Assembly: GCA_015179125.1 (NCBI GenBank)
Contig: WHVA01000458.1
Span: 1 to 64,000 of the forward strand
Reading direction: 5' to 3'
Source: Gautieria morchelliformis
Taxonomy: Eukaryota > Basidiomycota > Agaricomycetes > Gomphales > Gomphaceae
DNA: 64,000 nt
Shown: one piece after another, positions 10,321 to 22,596 of the stretch
Numbering within the stretch: the stretch's first letter is position 1
Layout: each line of letters starts with the position of its first letter
Made by a program: the position numbers and the translations under genes
Notes under the pieces: model-generated
The model's database searches: none
What the model was told of the DNA's origin: nothing
What the model saw: the letters and a program-made list of their open reading frames with translations, nothing else

Positions 10321-13300
10321 ATGGGGCATGATGGCTATCCCAGTTTGTTCCGTGAATATGTTGTTGATGGATACTTTTTCCCTTCGAACTGACGTGGTTT
10401 CCAGGATCGGAACAGATGAGCTTGGTTCAGTTCTTCATTCCAACTGAGGTTGCTCACGACACTGTTTCTGAGCTTGGCGAGCTTGGAGATGTTCAATTCA
10501 AAGACGTGACCATCGCCTTGCCTTTCTGACCACATTTCACAACTAACTCACGGTCTGTTTAGCTCAACCCGGATGTCAACCCCTTTCAACGCTCGTTCGT
10601 TGCCGAAATACGACGCGTAGACGAAATGTCGCGTCGCGTCCGCTTTTTCGCCACTCAAATCGAAAAAGAGAAGGACAAGATACCTGTTCGCCCTTTATAT
10701 GATTCGGTGCCTCTAGTTACCGTGGGACCTCGGGTTGCACAAACCATAGACGAACTAGAAGTCAAACTTGCCGATCACGAACACAGGTTGATACAAATGA
10801 ACGAAAGCTACCAGACCATGAGCGAGCGAACTAGAGAACTCGTCGAAGCCAGGCATGTTCTTCGGGAGACAGCAGTATTCTTCGACAGGGCCCAGGGACA
10901 TGAAAGCGAAATTAGAGCATCTCTAGACGACAGTTCTCAGCCATTGCTAGCTCACGATGATCGGGAGGCTCAGTTTTCTTCTGGAGCTATCTCGTTTGAC
11001 TTGGAGTGAGTGTATGTCACATTGGTTGCTATCAACATGCTAATTAGCCGTAGGTTTGTCGCTGGAACCATCGATCGCACTCGTCTATCGACCTTTGAGC
11101 GTATTCTTTGGCGCGTTCTACGAGGAAATTTATATATGAACCACACAGATATCGCCGAACCTTTCGTTGACCCAGTCACGCAAGGTGAGACACGCAAGAA
11201 CGTATTCATAATATTTGCGCACGGAGAGGTTCTCCTCGCAAAGATCCGCAAAGTAGCAGAGTCGATGGGAGCTACCTTGTATCCCATTGATCCCAATGCT
11301 GAACGCAGGCATGAGGCTCTCAAAGACGTACAGGGCAGACTCGAGGACCTCCAGACAGTGCTTTACAACACTGGTGCAACAAGAAGGGAAGAGTTGGTTC
11401 GCATTGGAGAAAGTCTATCTAGTTGGCAGGACCTCGTAAGGAAAGAGAAGATCATCTACGAGACCCTCAACTACTTCAATTACGATGCCAGGAGAAAAAC
11501 CCTCATCGCCGAAGGATGGTGTCCAACTAGGGACATCATCCCGATACAATTGGCTTTGAGACATGCCACTGTGCGTACATAAATAGGCCACTGAAGGTAT
11601 CATTTACCGTCTATCAAACAGGAGGAGTCTGGAACGAGCGTGCCTCCTATACTTCAAGAGATACGCACGAATAAAAAACCTCCCACCTTTCACAGAACCA
11701 ACAAGTTCACGGAAGGATACCAGACCATCATCGACAGCTATGGCATTGCAACTTACCAAGAAGTCAACCCTGGCCTGTTCACGGTTATCACGTTTCCTTT
11801 CCTTTTTGCTGTGATGTTTGGAGACATCGGTCATGGCTTCATCATCTTTGTAGCAGCGATCCTTATGATACTGGCAGAGAGAAAAATGGCGAAATCTGAT
11901 TTGGGTGAAGTAAGATGTTTTTTTTGGTCACATATATACACCTAGCTAACTGGCTTCTCCCAGATTATCGGAACTTTTTTCTAGTACGTTTTCCTGTGTC
12001 CGTTTATCTGAAAAGGGATATCTAATTTCTGACACAGTGGCCGTTACATTATTCTGCTTATGGGGGTTTTCTCCATGTTCACTGGCCTGATGTACAATGA
12101 CATTTTCTCGAAATCACTGCACATTTGGCGATCGGGTTGGGATTTTTCTGATCCACAACACGGTACCCCCAACGGTCATGTATATCCGTTCGGTCTGGAT
12201 CCCGCGTGGCACGGTGCCGACAACGCATTAGTGTTCACCAACTCCTACAAGATGAAGATGTCGATTATTATCGGTGTCATTCATGTGCGTTCGACATAAT
12301 ATCCCCAATCTGTCTAAGAGCTAATATGTTATATAGATGACATTTGCCATTTGCCTTCAAGTCCCCAATCATTTGCATTTCAAACGCCCTTTTAACATAT
12401 ATGCAGAGTTTATACCCCAAATTCTCTTCTTGCAGTCCATATTCGGATATCTTGTCGTCTGCATCATACTCAAGTGGACCACAGATTGGTCGAAAGCACC
12501 AACCCAACCTCCGGGTTTGCTCAATATGCTCATATACATGTTCCTGTCTCCAGGTTATGTCAAAGCGGAAGAGCGATTATTTGCAGGTCAGTCCATACTA
12601 CAAATATTGCTACTCCTCGTCGCACTTGTGTGTGTTCCGTGGATGCTTTGTGTCAAACCATATATGGCGTGGAAAGAGATGAAAGCTCATGAGGGTGACG
12701 GATATGGCCGACTCGGTTTGGGGGACGATGTAAACGGTGAACTAATAGCAGAAGAGGAAGGTGAGGGGCAGCTTGTTGCAGAACAGATGGAAGACCAGGA
12801 AGAGGTGAGTTTCCTAGTTTGTGTTAGCATATACGCTTTGGATTGATATTTCTGGAAGCATCATGATTTCGGAGAGGTGGTCATCCATCAAGTCATTCAT
12901 ACAATCGAGTTTTGTTTGGGTTGCATCTCCAACACGGCATCATACCTCCGTCTTTGGGCATTATCACTTGCACATGCACAGCTTTCAGAGGTGCTATGGT
13001 CAATGACTCTTGAGAGTTTCTTATCCCCCAGCGGCGTGTTCGGGTTTATTGCTCTTATCATCATGGGTATCGTCTGGTTCACCCTCACAGTATTTATTTT
13101 ATGTGTGATGGAGGTTAGCTTTCCATCCTGTGATCGCTTGTTAATCGCTGATTTCAATCTTCGCAGGGTCTTTCGGCGTTCCTGCATGCATTGCGTTTGC
13201 ACTGGGTTGAAGCTAATGGGAAGCATTATGAAGCTGGCGGTTATGTGAGTATCCGCCTGTCGGTACAGGTCCTCAAAACTAATGGGTGTTTTTGTTAGGC

Positions 13301-13343
13301 GTTTCAACCACTTACCTTCGCGAATCTAGATGAAAACGCCTGA
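10321..13343 (+). CDS. VPH1: V-type proton ATPase subunit a
   Basis: The first exon (10321-10351, [11 protein letters not shown]) splices to 10405, giving [20 protein letters not shown], the invariant start of eukaryotic V-ATPase a subunits; the next exon begins [13 protein letters not shown]. The cytosolic N-terminal half includes [20 protein letters not shown] and the [10 protein letters not shown] block. The membrane half includes [45 protein letters not shown] and [20 protein letters not shown], which carries the Arg essential for proton transport. The C-terminal exon ends [14 protein letters not shown], stop at 13341. The protein is the stator and proton half-channel subunit of the Vo sector, in vacuole or Golgi/endosome. 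I cannot tell whether it is Vph1- or Stv1-type; many basidiomycetes have one gene. It has at least nine introns. Confidence 0.95.
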
Positions 13344-13461
13344 CATCCGTCTGATATATGCGATCTTTACTTTGCTTGAACTTTTATCTCGATTGCCTCC
13401 TTGGCAAGGTGAGGTTATTGTATATACCTACCGGTCATCAATGGCGCAGGCTGGACTGCAG

Positions 13462-16246
13462 CTATGTGGCATTGAACCGGGCTAATTGACATGCACTATC
13501 TTTCACCCTATTATCCCAATGTGTCTCTGCTAAATGCGCCAATTCCCAAAACGAGGTACCAAACGGATTGGAGAGTTGTGGATCATCTAGCTCCGGTCGA
13601 TAGATCCCATCTGCCGTTCGATCTTCAGTGGTGAGCAAGGCCTGTAATTTGGGTTCATTGACAAGCAAACCTCGGACAAATTCGAGAGCTCGCAGAGTCG
13701 TGGCTGCGGGGAAGGAAAGAGAGGCGACGAGGATTCGCTTCGCAAATGCTGCGGTGCGCACAGGGGAACTGAGTATCGATGAGCGCACAGGGAAAACAAG
13801 CATCAGCGCGCGAAACAGAAGATCAGCTGTTGAATGCTGTGTTACAGCACTGCTCTCTGCACTATGGCATACAGACTCGACGTCTGGTTCCAGGGAAATG
13901 GGGATAATAAGGGCGTAGAGATGATTGACAAAGTCGCGCAGATCGATATTAAGCGCTTCTCCTACTCATGGGAGAAAAATAAAACAATAATAATAAGTGT
14001 TGAACGGCGGGGCCAGTAGATTTGGGGATCTCACCTTGCCCAGAAAGAAGTTCAAAGGCGGTGACAATACAGAGCAGTTTATGGCGAATTATTGGATCTC
14101 CATAGAGATATTTGCTATCCTCGACATGCCGTCCATCACTGTCAGGCAGTTGTATAATGAGGTCCTTTAACACCTGCATCAGGTCTTTGAAAAAGTCAAT
14201 GTTCACCATGTGGGCATAACGAGATAGGCCCTGTAATGCGGCCGGCAGAAGCGGCGACCAGTTGGAAGCTTTTAATATACGGAAATAAAGCACGAACAGA
14301 AGCTTGAGGGTTTCAGTATGCTAGGGAGCGAACAGAACGTCAGAGAGATGCAAATACACTTGGTAGAACTCACCATGTTTGCCTTTTCTTCACGATCAAC
14401 TTCTGCCTCAGCTTCCTGCATCTGCCCCTCTATTTCTTTTTTTTCCTTAAGAGCCTTAACAGCTTTCTTGCTCAGGTGAGGCTTTTCAACTTTCTTGCCT
14501 TTCGCTCTCTTTCGATCCATTTTGCTTCTGCTTTCCCGATTCACCTTACTAGAACCATCCCTGTCGGCCTTCGTTTCCGATGCGCGAATGCCACCCAGCT
14601 CAGATTTTAGCCTTAAGTGAAGAAGACAGGAAAGCGCATTGGGATGAACTGAAAACTTGCGTTCTTTGACCATACGATTCAGCAAACGCACAATCTCAAG
14701 GGATGGGACGCCAGTGTGGTCCTCTCTGAAGACAGTGATGAGTGTTCGAAGGCAAAGATCAGACGACTGGGGTCAATGATATAAGGCTCAGATGCTAGTC
14801 ATTCCGTTAACCTGCTTACCTTATCCCAAGACCTCTTGCTTAGACGCATCACAATGGCGTTGATGAGGTTGGTACGGAAGTTGAAATTAGTCGCCTCCGT
14901 GAGAAGCGTGCACATGGATTTGAGTGCGAGCTCCGCAAATTCAGTTTTCCCTGTCAACAAAAGTGCTCAGCAGGTGGAGAGGCTTAACATATCAAATAAA
15001 CCTTTTAACTCTGCTTCCAAGGATCGAAGATATGATTGATAGACGCTGACAAGGCCTTGCTCCCATTCTCGAGTCCTAGCCACCATTTGACTCACTTTCT
15101 CCGCCCTCTCTGCCTCCGTGAGGCTCCGTACACGATATCCTGGTATAACATCTTTGAAAACGGCCAGCTGCGAAACCATTGCCAGGCGTCGTATGAATGG
15201 ATCATTCGGAATTGCGGTCTGAGTCTGGGAGGATGCTATCTGGGCAAGGGCAAATGTGTGAAGACGTCGAAGTAATCCTAACTATATCGCCATGTAAGCT
15301 GTAAGCTGATTAGGAATATATACATACGATACTCACGCTACTTTCGGGATCAGCAAGGATGTCCTGGCAGATTCCAGCAATCTGTTCCTTTGCCATCTGG
15401 ATTCGTGCCTGTCGCGAAGAAGTTCCAATCACGCTGGCAACGGCAGGTCGACCAAAACGGGCACCCGTAGAGACATCTTCGACTGCATGGGGATGAGGTG
15501 AGGAGGGTCCTGCTTCGTCCTCGCTCTCGCTCTCTGCCTGAGGTAAAACTCGCCCTGCAGTTTTCACCACCCTTCCATCCGGAAGCTTAATGGGAAGTCT
15601 AGGAACAATTCCGCTTTCTGTTTCTGCAGGACCCATACGTGGGATGCGTTCGTAGGGTTGTTCTACGTCAGAGTTCACTTCCAGATCAAAGGAGGAAGGA
15701 GGGTCATTTAAGTCGTCCCCGCTCTCAACGTCAGTTATCAGTGACCCAGAATCATCCCCAGAATCTACGCCTTCATCCGGAGAATAGAGGGAGGGCAGGT
15801 CATCCGTATTTGGTCGTACGCGTGGGGGTTTGGATAGATCATGCAAGCGTGATGTCTCCTTTTTACTCCTTGAGTAGACGTAAACGGGGATGAAGCACAA
15901 AGCAACTTGAGTTTAATCAACTTGCCTTGCAATAGCATTCTGATCAAGCGACTCCAAAAACCCGCCAGTCGCCAAGTTTTCCGTGAAAAATTGCACGTCT
16001 TGGTCCGACACAGTTTCTGCGTCCTCGTCATTGGGAAGATCAGGTAAAGGAATAGAGATCCGTTCATAAGCCCTCTGTTTCCCTTTACCTGGTCCTGCCT
16101 TTCCCGTTGCGAGCTTCCGCTTTTTGGAGGGAGCCTGCCAGACACTTAGACCGTGAAACGAAACAGAACAATGTACGTACATTGGTCGAGGTTCGCGTTC
16201 TTTTGGCAGCCGTGGAGGGAGCCGCCTTGACGACTTTGTGTGGCAT
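13462..16246 (-). CDS. NOC3: Nucleolar complex protein NOC3
   Basis: ATG 16246 opens MPHKVVKAAPSTAAKRTRTS. A first intron ends at GGCAG before APSKKRKLATG, a basic nucleolar-type segment. An acidic Ser/Asp/Glu-rich region follows (near 15800-15650). Then come the NOC3 and CBF-type helical blocks: QMAKEQIAGICQDILADPES, MVSQLAVFKDVIPGYRVRSL (near 15180), KGKTEFAELALKSMCTLL (near 14950), a Lys-rich insert PHLSKKAVKALKEKKEIE, and LYFRILKASNWSPLLPAALQ with GLSRYAHMVNIDFFKDL (near 14290). This is the expected Noc3 layout. Noc3 pairs with Noc2 to move pre-60S ribosomes from nucleolus to nucleoplasm and in yeast also loads MCM helicase. The end (ACQLARFNAT) lies 118 bp from the V-ATPase gene stop; the start is 104 bp from APC5. 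Confidence 0.87.
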
Positions 16247-16350
16247 TGAAACACGGAGAGCTTACTCTCGATTTATTGTAAACAACTTGTGGTTCAGCGG
16301 CAAGACGCGTTGCTGTTACTTGTAGACGCGTGCCACTATACCGTTGCACC
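16247..16350. promoter_or_regulatory. Bidirectional promoter, NOC3 / APC5
   Basis: Only 104 bp separates the two divergent ATGs. No TATA element is evident. The APC5 start has an ACC immediately upstream (CACCATGC). Confidence 0.5.
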
Positions 16351-19300
16351 ATGCCTTCAAATGGTGTCGACTCAGACCCAGAGCCTCCACCACCTCCAAT
16401 GAACCATGTCCTAAGACCTCACCATCTCGGTCTCCTTGCGGTCATCCTTCTCGCCTACAGGCGTAATGCTCATCCCTCTCCATCATACATGCTCCACATC
16501 CAACGCGTACTTATTGAGGAAATCGCAGAGGTATGCGTCTTAAATGTCCTATTTGGTGTATACTAAGACTCTCGGGCAGGTCACCGTGCCAAGACCGTAC
16601 AAGCAGCTCGTTTATGATCTTACGGCAGGATACTCGACTACATCCCCTGAGGTACATAGCTTGGAAAGAGCTCTCGGAATGGTCGTAAGTTGCCCTTCCC
16701 TCATCTTGCTTGTGAAAAATTTATGTCATAGCCAAAACATTTGAATGCAGTGGAATCTCTTCATGATTTTTTTGCAGGTGAGGATAGAACTGTTCTGCGC
16801 CTCGCGTACACCGATTCACGATCTCACTTTTAGACATTCAAAACATGGTTGTTGAAAAGGACGAAGAGGTGAAGCATTTCTGATTATAACATAAGATGTA
16901 TGACTGACACGATTGATATCCAGGCACTCCCGCTCAACGCAGTGTTTGTGTGTCTGTCTGACTGCTTTGTTCCCATGTATTATTTATAAACATGGGAACT
17001 TTTACAGGAACGGCGTTCGTTCTTCGGTCTATTCTGCCGTCGTTGTTGTGTGTCGTATAACAAGCTCTCTTTCGCGGGGGTCGATCGCATTCAGCATGAT
17101 TTTGTAAAATGGGCTAATGGTGTCGGCCCACTTTCTGGTTACGACCTTCAAGAGACGAAACGGATTGACAACGGCATGTACCTGTTAATCTTGGCCTCCT
17201 CAAAACTCACCCGCAAATTAGGGCACCTTTTGTTTCCGACGGCTGCAGATGAGAAAGATTATGGGACAGCTTCCTCCTTCGAGGCGTAAGGAAAACCTCG
17301 TACATAATGCCGGTGTTTCTGACATGGCCTATTGCATGATGCAGCTTCAAGTCGGCGTCTGCAGAGGGTGATACATCGCAGGCTGTCAACCACCTTCGTT
17401 CATTCTTTGATCAACATTTCTCGGACGCCAATGAATCGTTTGTTTTTCCTCTTTTATATGACTTTCCCTCTTACTGTAACTGGATTTGATACAGTGGCCT
17501 GCGACAACATGCCTTACTCAACTTGGCTCACATGCATTACATTAACCGGGAGTGGGCTGCTGCTCGAAAAGTGAGGCTATTCACCGCTGTGACCTTCGAT
17601 ATCGACTTTATTCCTCCATGCTCTACAGTATCTCTTCGAAGCCATCACGGTAGCCCGTACTAGCAGCGACAAAGTAACATTACAGCACTGCATGAGGTTA
17701 TTCGTGTTTAATTTCTATCAGCGCGACTATATGTCGTCAACTCATCATCTATTCATCAGCCTCTTGCGCCGCTTTACTCCTCATGAAGGATCAAACGCAT
17801 TGCCTTTAACCGAAATTCACCCTGACACATCTGCCTCGGACGTTGTGTCAGATGTTATCAAGCTGGTAGCCCAAACGGTCAGTGTCGTTTTCGCAACGTT
17901 ACTTCTGTAAGTCAATAAACCCACGTAGAAGGCACCAATTTTATCGTCGTTCTCGCGAATTTTGCAAGCTTTTGGGACCTTCGATTCAGCTTCTAGCCCA
18001 AGGGGTGGTCCCCCACCAGAAACTGAGCAATGGGCTATCCATGCAGTCCAATCTTTTGTCTGGAAAATTGCAGGTATAATTCTCAACTTCTTGTATTGCT
18101 CCAGCTTCAGACCAGTATGTTGGCAACCATCCGTTGCAACTTGAAAAATAGGTCCTGTTTCGCTTTCAGAACCAGAAGAGAACATAATACTTTCATTCAC
18201 TGACCCTGGCAGCGCAAGCGAGGCACGATGGGATGCTTATCGTTCCAGAGCCGAGCGAGTACGTCCCTCCCAACCCTACGCAGCCCACCCTGTGACCGGA
18301 ATGATTTTACTGCTTAGCATTCACGACAAGGTCGTAGAGATGAAGCAATGGCCACTCTTCTTGACCCCGTGTGCTGGGGTGGACTGACTCTTCGACAATA
18401 CAATGAATGGGCATCCGTGATATTGCGTGTGTTTTTAACTCAGGCGATACGCAGGTACGTGCATCTGTTGTTCCTCGGTGTGAATGCTTAGTGGATGACC
18501 GCAGAGGGCAGGTGAAGCATTTCCACGAGTACCTTAGAGACCAGATGCCCAACCTGAGTGTTGATGTGTATGATATTTTTATCAAAACGCTCCCTCCAAT
18601 GAGAAGAGAAATTCTTTCACCGCAGTTGGATAGGGATGCGATCTTGCATGCCAAACATCACTACGTACGTACACGCTTCCTATCCAACGCCAACTTCCTT
18701 CTTGACCAACAAGATACACCAGAAAGCCCAAAACACCCTAGAGGCAATCCCTCCTCTGTTGCGAGGGTTATTTGCTGCGGAATTCCGCGGCCACTGGCCA
18801 ACATACCGTATCGGCATCGCGTTACTTGCGGATCTGGCATTGGACCTTGAAATGCGGAAGTATGGACGAAAGATTCTCGACGAAGTAATGCCTCAGGTTT
18901 GTTTTCATCTTCTACGACATAGCATATATCTGATTCGACGTGAAGATCATGCCTGGGGATGATATCGAAGTGCGAGCATTTGCTTGCTACATATATTCGC
19001 GATGTATTATCGCCTCCAGCGATAGCCAAGGTAATGCCCCAAGGTTGGTGTCACACGGACGGATACTGAATGTGCATATTTATCAGCGGATACGATTCGT
19101 GAAGCTATACCGTTCTTGGAGACTGCAGAACAGGACTATGCTACATTGCAAATGCTCAGCTGTCAGCAGGATGTATTATATTTCCTGGCATCGGTCTATA
19201 ACACACTGGGCATGCTGGAAGAACGGGACGCAGCTTCTGCACGCCATGGGCGCTGCGTAGAAGTAGCGCTCGAATGGGCGAGGGCAGAGGTACCTGCAGA

Positions 19301-19385
19301 TATGAAGGCGGTCTGGAATATCGTTTCGGAGGTTGGTGCCAAGATTGCGGCAGGATCTAGGGAACACTTTATCGTCCCAAGTTGA
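16351..19385 (+). CDS. APC5: Anaphase-promoting complex subunit 5
   Basis: A gene split into many small exons. ATG 16351 opens MPSNGVDSDPEPPPPPMNHV and then LRPHHLGLLAVILLAYR. Recognisable later blocks are RRSFFGLFCRRCCVSYNKLS and FAGVDRIQHDFVKW (near 17010-17110), like the KLSF block of ANAPC5; KVTLQHCM (near 17675), the LQHC signature of the TPR region; and a C-terminal TPR (TAEQDYATLQMLSCQQDVLY then FLASVYNTLGMLEERDAASA, near 19120-19240). The stop is at 19383. APC5 is a scaffold subunit of the APC/C ubiquitin ligase that drives anaphase onset. The assignment rests on scattered motifs since the gene has perhaps ten or more introns that I did not all place. It is followed in the same direction by the E2 gene. 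Confidence 0.82.
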
Positions 19386-19974
19386 ATAGATGAGTACCTT
19401 GCTGCCTTGCGACTTCACTTCGGTAGCTTTTAGTGTTGTACTTAATAATGTAATATGTCTAGATCGGGGTTTACATCGTGATGAGGTTTTGATTTTTGTT
19501 GTTTACGCTGAACAAGCCCGTGTATGAGAAATGACACTAGGATTTGCTCAGGGTGCGGAGTCGTGCTAGGTGGTAATTGATCGTGGGTTGGTGGGCTCTA
19601 CTTCGCATGGGCTGTCATGGGATTATGCAGCTGTTTCTTTTAGCTAGCATCGCGATTTACTCACCTGTGTTCGCATACATTGATGCAGCACTTTCGCGAC
19701 GTCTGCACAACCTGATGTGCTTGTGAAATCCCCTGTGCTAGCCCAGCAACCAAGCATTGCCCCCAGCTCTACTGCACAAGGATTCGGCGGCGGCACTAGT
19801 GAAAAACGCGTGAAAGGGCAATGTTATCGATCGCTGAGCTTGCTATTGTAAATAAACACACCTTTTCGCGGCCTCACCTTCAATTTCTTGATGCTCATAA
19901 GGTGATAAATCCCGCGACTTGACCAAAGCCTTGAATTCAATCTCCGAAGAATACGTGTTACTGCTTACTGCCAA
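19386..19974. other. Intergenic region APC5 / E2 enzyme, no gene seen
   Basis: About 590 bp holding the APC5 3' region and the promoter of the downstream E2 gene. No conserved frame, RNA gene or repeat was recognised. Confidence 0.5.
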
Positions 19975-21143
19975 ATGGCATCTCGCTCGTCGCATAACAA
20001 GAATAACGCAGGTCTGTTCGATACCCTTTCATACCTATATCTGTGTTGTACCCCACCTTACGCATGTTAGGCGTGAAGCGTATTTTACAAGAAGCCCGAG
20101 AGCTCGCGACAGACTCGAGCACTGACTATCATGCGGCTCCTCTTGAGGATGATATTTTTGTACGAATTATCTCCTTACTCCCCTCATACTTTTGATTTAT
20201 AGAGTTAGGAATGGCACTGCACCATGCGGGGCCCTGCTGGAACTGAATTTGAAGGAGGAATTTACCACTTTCGAATCCAATTACCTTCGGAATACCCTTT
20301 CAGGCCACCTTCGATAATGTTATTGACACCAAACGGCCGATTCGAACTCAATACCAAGGCATGCTCTCTCCAGTACTGATAGGTTCTCCTTGTTTACCTC
20401 TCATGCCAGATCTGCATTAGTTTCACTAATTGTACGTGGCATCTTGTGAACTTGCGTGTCTCGATACTTAATTCTCGTCAGACCACGAAGGTACGCTAGA
20501 TTTTCATGCTCTTACCAACGGCTTGAGCTGCACAGAGTGTAGAATTATGGCAGCCAGCATGGGGCGTTCGGACGGCTATTATAGCGTTACAGGGCTTTTT
20601 TCCTTTGAAGGGCGAAACGGCTGTGGGTGTTGGCGCAGTAGAGTATCCTACTCTAGAACGTAAAAGGTTGGCTAAATTGTAGGCGTATTTCTTACATGTG
20701 CGTTGCATTTCATGCTGATTAACGATATCGGGCGGTCCAGATCGCGGGATTGGAGATGCCCGCGTTGTGAGAAGGCTAACGTTGAGCTGTTGCCAGATGC
20801 GGTAACATGCGTTCAGACCATCGGCTCCTCAGAGCATGCTCAAGACACGTCCAAAGGGGAAGATGTCAAGCATTCTTCCCCTGTGATATCCATAGGCCCC
20901 GGAGAAATCACACCGGCGTCACCTCCTACCTTTTCCTCACATGTGTCACAAACAACCCCGTCGGCAGAGTCACAAGTAAACATTTCCCCTGCCAGCAACC
21001 CGTTATCGCAGCCATCTGTGCAACGACAGCCTGGGCCTCGACTCGTACAGTCTCGGTCAGCACGTCCGCCTCTAGTGCTTGACGGCGCTATTGCGGTCTG
21101 CCTGACTATGCTCGTGGCCATTTTATGGAAAAAGATTTTCTAA
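19975..21143 (+). CDS. UBC6: Tail-anchored ubiquitin-conjugating enzyme, UBC6/UBE2J type
   Basis: Exon 1 opens MASRSSHNKNNA at 19975. The next exon gives GVKRILQEARELATDSSTDY HAAPLEDD, then a typical E2 fold: EGGIYHFRIQLPSEYPFRPP, SIMLLTPNGRFELNTK, ICISFTNYHEELWQPAWGVR, where the Cys of KICIS aligns with the catalytic Cys of the UBE2J class. After the E2 domain come a zinc-ribbon-like DWRCPRCEKANVELLP, a Ser/Pro-rich linker and a C-terminal membrane helix (AIAVCLTMLVAILWKKIF) ending at the stop, so it should be tail-anchored in the ER. The role is ubiquitin transfer in ER-associated degradation. The intron after NTK appears to use a GC donor (AAG|GCATGC...CCAG). It converges on the PNPOx-like gene, stops 105 bp apart. 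Confidence 0.9.
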
Positions 21144-21248
21144 TGTAAACAGGACATTGTAATATTTCCAAGAAACATACTTTCCAGTGCGAATACGGGA
21201 TCTTGTTGTACGTTCTAGGCCATAGATAACGTATATGCAATGTATTGA

Positions 21249-22171
21249 TCACAGCTGGCGGACATGTTCGGGTGGTGGACCTTGACCTGCATAATTGGTT
21301 GGCTCCGGGGTACCGGTGACTTTATGGACAGGTACGACACCGGCCCATACTGCGGCAGTAAGGTCGGGATTCAGGAGGTCCTGTAGGATGCGTGACTGGC
21401 CGCAAAGAAGGGGAGCACAGGTATACTTGCCTGCGCATTATCGGCTGGAGGGCCTGTACGAATCTTGGCACTAGTGCACAGTCAGGAGCGGATCAAATAT
21501 GCTGGGCACAAGAGGCTTACCTTGCGCTATCGATCACAACGCGGACAACCGCCGTACCTTTGAATTCTGTTGGTGTGGGTTTCCTGGCATATTCCCATCT
21601 TCCGGGGATAGTGCGCTCTGTTATTCCCGCAAACGCATCGGTCTTTTCCTTCTCTGGATCCTCGCCTGGAATTGAACCCAACGGGAGGGTGTATCCATGC
21701 AAGACTGCTGAGCGATAATTCATACTCGAACCGAAACTAGAGAGAGCGAGAACGTATCCATCGAGGATGGTCCCAGTGGCGACCAGACGAACATTGGGCT
21801 CTGATAAACGTTTATATATGCGAGATGACGGATGTCCTGGTGAAAGCGGGAATGTGGTGTCTAGTTATGTAATGGCACTGTGACCAACACGAACCGTGCA
21901 GGTACAGTATGCAGTCTCCGTCCTCATTATCCTCGAGTGCTCCGACCATAGGCACGCATTGGGGCATCCCATCCTCGTCTACAAAAGCAACGTGCACTAT
22001 CTTGGCCTCGCGAATGATTGCGGTGATAGTTGCCTGGAAGTGAAGGTTGAGTCTGGGACTAGCAGTTGGATGTGCACATACCTTGTCGTAATCAGCACGT
22101 TCTTTGTGACGACCGATGCTGTTCAACTCCCGTTTCTCGAAAGCCTTCTGCAAGTCATGGTGGTCCTCCAT
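21249..22171 (-). CDS. PNPOx-like FMN-binding split-barrel protein
   Basis: From ATG 22171 ([20 protein letters not shown] then [10 protein letters not shown]) the frame passes through small introns. It continues with [27 protein letters not shown], a beta-barrel strand pair; [23 protein letters not shown] (near 21740), the flavin-site HSMNYRS block of this family; [29 protein letters not shown]; and a C-terminal [11 protein letters not shown]. This is the layout of the pyridoxamine 5'-phosphate oxidase-like family of flavin-binding proteins found in fungi and bacteria (Pyridox_ox_2). Substrate unknown. The open frame extends upstream with a GTG codon at 22189, but no ATG lies there. It is divergent from the 22.6-kb gene. 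Confidence 0.8.
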
Positions 22172-22596
22172 ATGTCGACTATGAGTCACCTGGAAATCGC
22201 CGTTCCGGGGTATCTGAAATAGATGTGAGCCTTTAAGCGCAAGAATTCACTGCGCATACTGTACTCGTAGCCTGTAGGTACTTGCTATGTATCTCAGACT
22301 GAGCTGATTGTCGGCTCGAGCCGACAGTGAATATTCATGTGGTGTTAATATTGCGATTGTGCGTTGTACAAGTACTGTTAACAGTAGGGTACTGTATGCA
22401 ATTGCAGTTTCCCCAACATGTCAGAATCCCCACACAATTCGATCGATTCAGATGTGTCGGATCTGGCTGGATACTCTAATAGGCCCACCCAAAGGGGATT
22501 TCCTCTTCGAGCGACACGCGAAATAGCAATTAGCGCCAGGATACTTCGGCGATTCGGACACCTACCAGGCAAGACAACTGTGTCTTAATCCCACGA
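22172..22596. other. Divergent intergenic region, possible upstream exon
   Basis: This holds the promoters of the flavoprotein gene (minus) and the next gene (plus). A frame beginning ATG 22415-22425 (MSESPHNSIDSDVSDLAGYS) runs open to about 22590 in another phase than the downstream gene. It could be an upstream exon joined by an unseen intron, or chance. Confidence 0.35.
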